From NCBI GenBank assembly GCA_003024985.2, contig PXIH01S0003084.1: a stretch of DNA of 12,160 nt; one strand, given 5' to 3'. This document shows, in pieces, positions 7,593 through 12,160 of this stretch; the stretch's first letter is position 1; every line of letters begins with the position of its first letter. A program made the translations under genes and the position numbers. This stretch comes from Euperipatoides rowelli (taxonomy: Eukaryota; Onychophora; Udeonychophora; Euonychophora; Peripatopsidae). The notes beneath the pieces are model-generated. The model made no database searches. It had not been told where the DNA came from and saw only the letters and a list, made by a program, of their open reading frames with translations.

Positions 7593-8191
7593 ATTATCAT
7601 CACTATCGCTATCGAATGTAAATAGTTAATATTATATTTGTAATTTGCATTAGTAAAAACAAGATCCAAAATATTGCCACAGGTTGGTATGTAACAATCT
7701 CAGTAAAATTAAGATCTCAAAAAATTTAATATTTAAATCATTAAAGTCACCTAATATATGAATAATTGCCTTTATAGAGAAAAGCTGATCTGAGATAAAA
7801 TATAAGCAGAGAATTCATTAATGATTTTTGTCTGATGGTGGATAGTATAAAACAATATAGGCTAACCAAGGAATATGTCTCAGTAATAATGTAAGCTTTA
7901 GAACAATTGTATCGATTTCAAAGTTAGGGTTGGTGAGATTGCTATTTGTAGAACAGATATATTATTTTATATATTTATCTACAAACTCCCTCCATGATGC
8001 TTATCTGCTCGCTCTCTAATAAAATGTCTGGCTGTATAATTATTATTACTGTATATGCTGAGGTTTGATATTTAGTAACCCTTGATTCTGTAAAAACTGC
8101 AACGTCGGATTGGTTTTAAACAGATAGCATTCTACTTGCTCAAATGTATTGTATTATTTATAGATTTCAAATTAGATAGCAAAACTGAAGG
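7593..8191 (-). pseudogene. LINE endonuclease (APE-like) domain pseudogene
   Basis: The apurinic-like endonuclease of a non-LTR retrotransposon nicks target DNA to prime reverse transcription. Minus-strand motifs occur in the canonical order, though in changing frames. First is PSVLLSNLKSINN at about 8153-8191 (like the LPSVLLSNxRSLNNK start of CR1/L2 endonucleases). RERADKHHGGSL (7982-8017) matches the R...GGG block, and YYPPS (7833-7847) the V.Y.PPS strand. ILGDFN follows, with GDFN at 7740-7751 including the active-site Asp and Asn. NILDLVFT (7652-7672) is next, and SDSDDN (7593-7610) stands where SDH is expected, so the catalytic His is lost. Many stops and shifts make it non-functional. 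A region upstream, to about 8540, with a TRKG word at 8376-8387 may be the preceding linker of the same element. The order of five motifs makes the identity strong although no long open frame exists. Confidence 0.78.
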
Positions 8192-8990
8192 TATATTGTA
8201 TTTATTGTTGTTTGATCTATATTTTAATCAAATTATTAATGTTCCTTACTAAAAAATATCCTTTATGACTTCGATTTTTTGATATGACAGGAAATTGTGA
8301 GGCTTGAAATTTTTTTTGTTCAGTTACTAAATTACATTCTAGACTAAGTAACATTTTAGTCTAGATGATGATGATCCCCTTTTCGTGTTGAAATATTTAT
8401 ATACTGTATATTCAGAGATTTTAGACTAAATAGTGCTTTTTCAGAAATAGTAATATTTCTATTACAATGTCTAAACATTCTTAGATAAGTAAAGTTATAC
8501 TACTTTAAAATCTTGTGAAATTCCAAGCAATCAAGAAAATCATCAACTCCACATATTTGTCGATTCATAAATGGTTTAATTTAACTAGTTCTATTTACAA
8601 TATTATGACTGGTGCAGTATGATATAATCCAGTAGATCATCTTCAATATCAAAAAAGAAAACCAATTCAATTAATTATTCAACAAAAAAACATCAGAGCT
8701 TTGATTGACGCAAAATATTGCGTATTTAATGCAAAATAAATATTAAAAACACATTTTTGTTGTTTAATTACATCACTACGGATGCTGCCATTTTTAAACA
8801 ATCAGTTGTTATTTTCTAAGCCATTTTAAAATGAAAGTTTTGTTTTTCCTTTTACTCATTACTAGGAACATTTGTTAAAATCAATTGTCTAATTATAGTG
8901 ATAATTCTAAAATTAAGATAAAGTCGACTATNATACCCCTCCAGCCTGGACATATTTTAGTTCAACTTTGACATTTCCGACTAAAAGTCT
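8192..8990. other. AT-rich sequence; possible upstream part of the LINE at 7593-8191
   Basis: On the minus strand, 8361-8545 has short protein-like readings (YLRMFRHCNRNITISEKALF, STRKG) of the kind found just before the endonuclease in CR1/L2-like elements, but this is weak. A perfect 10-bp inverted repeat tctagactaa/ttagtctaga with an 8-nt loop lies at 8338-8365. One base is undetermined (n at 8932). Nothing else is recognised. Confidence 0.35.
8338..8365. repeat. Perfect 10-bp inverted repeat
   Basis: The arms tctagactaa (8338-8347) and ttagtctaga (8356-8365) flank an 8-nt loop. A single arm-like copy (ttagactaa) recurs near 8421. It may be a chance hairpin or a foldback remnant. Confidence 0.75.
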
Positions 8991-9318
8991 TAAAACGCAA
9001 ACTGTGTCTTTATTTTAGGAGATAAGTCTGTAAAACTATACATTTTCTGAAACCTTATTAAATTTCCTTTAAAACTGTGTTTTCAGATTAAATATATCTT
9101 TTAGAATGTGGTACTTATGACAATTTAAGTTTAAGAATAAAAAAAGAAAACCGATTTTTTAAACAAACATGCAGTTTTAATTAAAGATTTGACTATTAAA
9201 ACATATTATTATAAAAACATTATTATAATATTAAAGTACATTTATTACCTTTAAAATAAGCATGACAAACATGGACTTAGCTATCATTTAAAAAAAAGGA
9301 ATTTTGAACTTTTTACAA
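8991..9318. repeat. Diverged tandem duplication, copy 1
   Basis: Shares blocks in the same order with 9359-9733: aaaactgtgttttcag (9071-9086), gattttttaaacaaacat (9153-9170), aaaaacattattataatatt (9213-9232) and atcattt before an A-run (9283). Offsets are 367-368 nt except near the end, where copy 2 has about 30 extra bases. No coding content. Confidence 0.85.
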
Positions 9319-9358
9319 AAAAAAAAACAATTGCGATTAGTTTCCAGAATGAACACAT

Positions 9359-9733
9359 TAAAAGCATCCTGTGACTTTATTATTAACAATTACTGTATCA
9401 AACAGTATACTTTTTAGAAACCTTAATAAATTCTCTTTAAAACTGTGTTTCAGATTTAATTTATCTTTAAGTACATTAAAAATACCAATGATTAAACTTT
9501 ATGAAAAAAAAAAGATTGATTTTTTAAACAAACATTCAGTTTTGATACAAATATTACTATTATAATTTTGTATTATTGTAAAAACATTATTATAATATTA
9601 AAGTACATCTTATTCTCTTTTTAAATTTAAGCCATAAATTATGGATGTACACTGTAGGTCAAATATTAGCATATTTATGATCATTTGAAAAAAAAACAGG
9701 ATTTATCATTTTACAGTTCAGTCAATAAAAAAA
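9359..9733. repeat. Diverged tandem duplication, copy 2
   Basis: The matching blocks are aaaactgtgtttcag (9439-9453), gattttttaaacaaacat near 9517-9534, aaaaacattattataatatt (9580-9599) and atcattt (9680). The copies differ by many substitutions and small gaps, so the duplication is old. The 64-codon open frame across copy 2 (9371-9565) has no counterpart in copy 1, which argues against coding. Confidence 0.85.
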
Positions 9734-9955
9734 TTAACATTAGAAAAAATAACATTTGTCTGTTGTTTTTCATTAAAATTAGTTTGAAGACATATTTTGC
9801 CATAATATAATATATAATGTAAAGACAAATATAAATTTTTCGTTATAATTTGAAAAAAAAAAAAAGGGGTTACAAAGACAGTAGTAGGCCTATCAGTATA
9901 TAGGCTACCAGTATACATTATATAAGAAGAAAAAAACTAATTTACTGTTTCAAAT
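9734..9955. other. AT-rich 3' flank of the piggyBac pseudogene
   Basis: There is no gene. It contains an imperfect hairpin gtaggcctat/ataggctac (9884-9893 and 9900-9908, one bulged G) of the TAGGCCTA type. The 3' terminal repeat of the piggyBac element and its TTAA target site should lie here or further left, but I could not define them. Confidence 0.4.
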
Positions 9956-10820
9956 TTAATTTCTTCTTTTTTTTCTGCCTAAGCATATGATTTGCCTTTC
10001 AGGATCATTATACTCAAAATTTTGCATATAATGCCAGTGGTGAAAACAAGGAACAATGCACATATGCATATTGCAAGCACCACATGCATACATAGTATCC
10101 ACACACTGCCTGTGGACATAGCAAGCAGATTGTTTGGGCATTTTTATAGGGTCATGTTCTAAATTTCTATTCATGCGGATTAAATTGTTAGGCACTACAT
10201 TGTGAGTTTGTTTTACAAAAGTGTTGCCACCAATTAGTTCTCTAAACTCACGCAGCTTTACTGGTTTTTCATTTCTTGCAACTTGGGATGCTTTGTATGT
10301 CATATAACTATTGGCGACACAAATGTCTAGCATATACCAAAAAACACAAAGGGGCCAGCGAATTGTACTTATTTGTTTTTTTGTAAACATGGATTTTACG
10401 ATTAGCCAAATCAACGCCTCCCATATTTTGATTATAGGCATAATAATTGCTGGTCAGGGAATGTCCACAAAATTCCAAACATCATTTTTTTTTTTTTGCA
10501 TCTGCAATGGGTAAAGTAGTTTATTATCCTTCCATGTAACACATATATTTTGGCCTATTTGTAGAAACAAAGATTGACCTGGTTTTAATTTTTTAACAGC
10601 TTTTTGTTTTTTATTGACAATGCTTTTTGGAAGATGTTTCCGATTAGCCCTAACAGTTCCACAGCAATCAGTTCCTTGTGTCTGTAAGTATTCAAACAGA
10701 TCAACACTCGTAATAATTGTCTGTATATAGTGCATGACCTTTATGATTGTATGGCTCTACAAGTCTATCTACCACACTAAAAGTTTTTCCATTCCCTGTA
10801 GTGTCTTTTGACCACCTGTA
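9956..10820 (-). pseudogene. piggyBac-family transposase pseudogene (PGBD4-like), N-terminus missing
   Basis: piggyBac transposases cut and paste DNA at TTAA using an RNase H-like DDD active site. Reading right to left on the minus strand: FSVVDRLVEPYNHKGHALYTDNYY at about 10714-10785, with the second catalytic Asp at 10719-10721; after a shift, TSVDLFEYLQTQGTDCCGTV, then RANRKHLPK; an A-run near 10485-10497; then, in another frame, YNQNMGGVDLANRK with the third catalytic Asp at 10410-10412; after a further shift near 10360, WPLCVFWYMLDICVANSYM; finally a cysteine/histidine-rich C-terminus (C..C...MC..PCFHHWH) ending at the stop 9956-9958. This is the usual piggyBac order. The first catalytic Asp and all N-terminal sequence are absent because the homology ends at about 10818, next to LINE sequence. 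At least three frameshifts make it inactive. Family identity is firm; PGBD4-like is a guess. Confidence 0.88.
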
Positions 10821-11230
10821 TGAAAATTAACCCTAAAGAGTCCTTTATAATGTCACATTGTTCAACTAGATTCCCACAATCAATTAAAGTTGTTTCAGAT
10901 ACAACAACAATCAAGGCAGTAGATTCCTGTAGAATACTCGGCCTCACGATTCAAAGCAATATGAAATGGGATAAAAATATTACAACAATTATTTCCAAAG
11001 CTAATAAAAGATTTTTTATTTTATATAGACTTAAAAAATTAGGCTTAAACATCCAATCATTAACTCATATATACTCTGTTTTCATATGCCCAGTACTAGA
11101 ATATAACTGAGAGATATGGTCAGAATCTATCCCAAATAATCTCATAAAAAACCTAGAAAGATTAAAAAAAGAGCCGTTCAGAGTCATATTAGGCGATAGA
11201 TCAATTAATTATCCACAAGTTTAGTAATCT
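10812..11230 (+). pseudogene. 5'-truncated LINE reverse transcriptase C-terminal pseudogene
   Basis: This is the part of a CR1/L2-like polymerase that follows the catalytic YADD box. In order: MKINPKES at 10820-10843 (like the M.INP.KS motif); CRILGLTIQSNMKWDKNITT near 10928-10990 (the LG..I...W..HI block); IISKANKRFFILYRLKK; then IYSVFICPVLEYN to 11107; a stop at 11108-11110; EIWSES; and NNLIKNLERLKKEPFRVILG to about 11190, with INYPQV before another stop. The catalytic half is absent, as expected of 5' truncation. It differs substantially from the matching region of the copy at 3242-4320, so it is probably another family. The left end abuts a piggyBac pseudogene. Confidence 0.82.
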
Positions 11231-11396
11231 TAAATCAAAGAATAATTTTTTGTGATATTGACTCATATCCTTAGGGGCTAGAGTCAATACAAAATTGTCA
11301 AGATGAAAACTAATATATATTTATTTATTTATGTATGTCATTTTATATGTACTTATTCAATTTATACATAATAAACTAAACTAAAAAAAAAAAAAA
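11231..11396 (+). mobile_element. 3' untranslated end and poly(A) tail of the LINE at 10812
   Basis: AT-rich trailer ending in aataaactaaacta with the signal aataaa at 11370-11375 and a run of 14 A (11383-11396). Some residual C-terminal coding may be present near 11224-11270 but is unreadable. No clear target-site duplication of the left flank was found after the tail. Confidence 0.75.
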
Positions 11397-12160
11397 TCCC
11401 ATAGTGGGGAGGAGTAAATAATAAAATAAAAGAAGTGTCTGAAATTATGGACAAATATTGTAATTTTGGTTGTTGGTTTGAATTTCATTGTTTTTGTTTA
11501 TACTTTGCTGTTATTTTTATTTTTGTAAATAAAGTATTTAGTTATATATTTTTAAAAAAAATGATATTAGTCTAGTTTATGCTTGCTTGGCCACTCCATA
11601 CTCTTTAGACACAAGCAATTTGTTACATTTCAAGTGAATGTTTATCTTTGTAGGCATTAGAAAGAAAACAAATGAAATTTACTTCACTTTTCTTTTTTTT
11701 TTTAAATGAACAATTTGGATTCTAAACAAACTCAAATGTAATAAGATATTTATTTTAATAATTATCAATATAGGAATTACTTTGGCCAAGAAAATGATTA
11801 ATTTATAAAATAAAAATTGTAATTTAGCTCTTTTTTTAGCTGTAAATTTCACAAGTTAACATTTTGAGCACACACTTCATTTTAAATGCATATATATATA
11901 TTTTCCTCATGCATTTAAGATTAATAATGTCGTATCACCAGTATATGCAATTATTTAATATTTATTAAAAACAGAAGAGTAGATAGTTGTATAATTTTCA
12001 AGTATACAATAAATGCTTATTATACAACTAATAAAAACATAATTCTATTAATATAAAAATAAACATATTTAACTTACATATTATTTTAATTATTGATTTT
12101 TTTTAATGTTTTTTGAAAATTGGGATTTAACCTATAGTTGCCTGAAGCCTTTTTTAAGAC
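11397..12160. other. AT-rich flank with one polyadenylation-like end
   Basis: A T-rich stretch is followed by aataaa at 11528-11533 and an A-run at 11554-11561, resembling the 3' end of another plus-strand retroposed sequence. I looked here for the missing piggyBac N-terminus on the minus strand and did not find it. The rest is A/T-rich with a 10-bp hairpin near 11882-11918 and a short (TA)n. No gene. Confidence 0.45.
11882..11918. repeat. Perfect 10-bp inverted repeat around (TA)n
   Basis: The arms ttaaatgcat (11882-11891) and atgcatttaa (11909-11918) flank a 17-nt loop of TA repeats and ttttcctc. Low-complexity AT DNA makes chance formation plausible. Confidence 0.7.

Larger units (their letters stand above)
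1118..12160 (-). other. GPI: GPI intron 5' of the exon, packed with transposon remnants (partial)
   Basis: The acceptor cag lies at 1118-1120 on the minus strand, preceded by a T-rich stretch. I looked on the minus strand for the segments that come just before this exon in GPI (the TFTTQET and AVAKHFVALS regions) and for other GPI hallmarks and found none, so the intron appears to continue to the window edge. That would make it at least 11 kb, with all recognisable content being decayed transposable elements. A short, diverged upstream exon could have been missed, and a nested gene cannot be excluded. Confidence 0.55.

Noticed and set aside
9718-9918. 66-codon minus-strand frame downstream of the piggyBac stop
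   Set aside because: It lies after the transposase C-terminus, contains an F-run from the poly(A) stretch and has no recognised motif.
10311-10514. 67-codon plus-strand frame
   Set aside because: It is antisense to the piggyBac pseudogene, whose motifs are unambiguous on the minus strand.
9956-10820. Domesticated piggyBac host gene
   Set aside because: Several frameshifts and loss of the N-terminus leave no continuous frame, so domestication is not supported.
12070-12160. Donor-like gtaagtt on the minus strand near 12075 as the end of the preceding GPI exon
   Set aside because: The sequence upstream of it is AT-rich with stops and no GPI similarity.
1-12160. tRNA, rRNA, CRISPR array or bacterial-type operon
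   Set aside because: No A/B box pair or tRNA fold, no conserved rRNA stretch, no regularly spaced repeats and no ribosome-binding sites; splice signals and LINEs show animal nuclear DNA.

Overview
This window is AT-rich animal nuclear DNA and appears to lie almost entirely within the introns of one host gene. The only confident host coding sequence is a 54-nt internal exon on the minus strand (1064-1117). It has an acceptor ending tttcag and a donor gtaagtat, and its 18 codons match the glucose-6-phosphate isomerase (GPI) stretch just before the family's WVGGRYS segment. The AT richness, the mix of CR1/L2-like LINEs, piggyBac and hAT-like pieces, and short TAGGCCTA palindromes suggest an invertebrate or non-mammalian animal. 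I cannot name the species. No bacterial-type gene, operon, CRISPR array, rRNA or tRNA is visible.

Layout, left to right. 1-645 is a nearly pure GGAA/GAAG polypurine tract, cut off by the window edge; it is pyrimidine-rich in the sense strand of the host gene. 646-1063 is AT-rich intron, followed by the GPI exon. From 1118 to 12160 I find no further GPI exon, so the intron 5' of this exon looks at least 11 kb long and is full of decayed transposable elements. 1480-2350 is a GC-richer, strand-skewed block of unknown origin. 2408-3195 (minus) is a frameshifted coding remnant, probably from a LINE. It meets a plus-strand CR1/L2-like reverse transcriptase pseudogene (3242-4425) head to head at a perfect 12-bp inverted repeat. 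4426-7390 is mostly AT-rich filler with a TAGGCCTA hairpin cluster, a minus-strand polyadenylation-like end with a CTCF-like core, an hAT-like terminus and a LINE-like tail. A perfect 20-bp hairpin sits at 7393-7439. 7593-8191 (minus) holds a decayed LINE endonuclease domain that no long open frame reveals. 8991-9733 is a diverged tandem duplication with a period of about 367 nt. 9956-10820 (minus) is a frameshifted, 5'-truncated piggyBac transposase pseudogene, abutting a 5'-truncated plus-strand LINE (10812-11396) with a 14-nt poly(A) tail. 11397-12160 is AT-rich and holds one more polyadenylation-like end.

None of the transposon pieces looks intact or active, and they do not form a pathway. 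The biological content is one host metabolic exon plus a record of successive insertions, truncations and inversions in its introns. I see no convincing undescribed functional system. The items most worth checking are the GPI exon and its very large intron, the hidden endonuclease remnant, the two unusual element junctions (about 3215-3245 and about 10815), the 20-bp hairpin and the polypurine tract.
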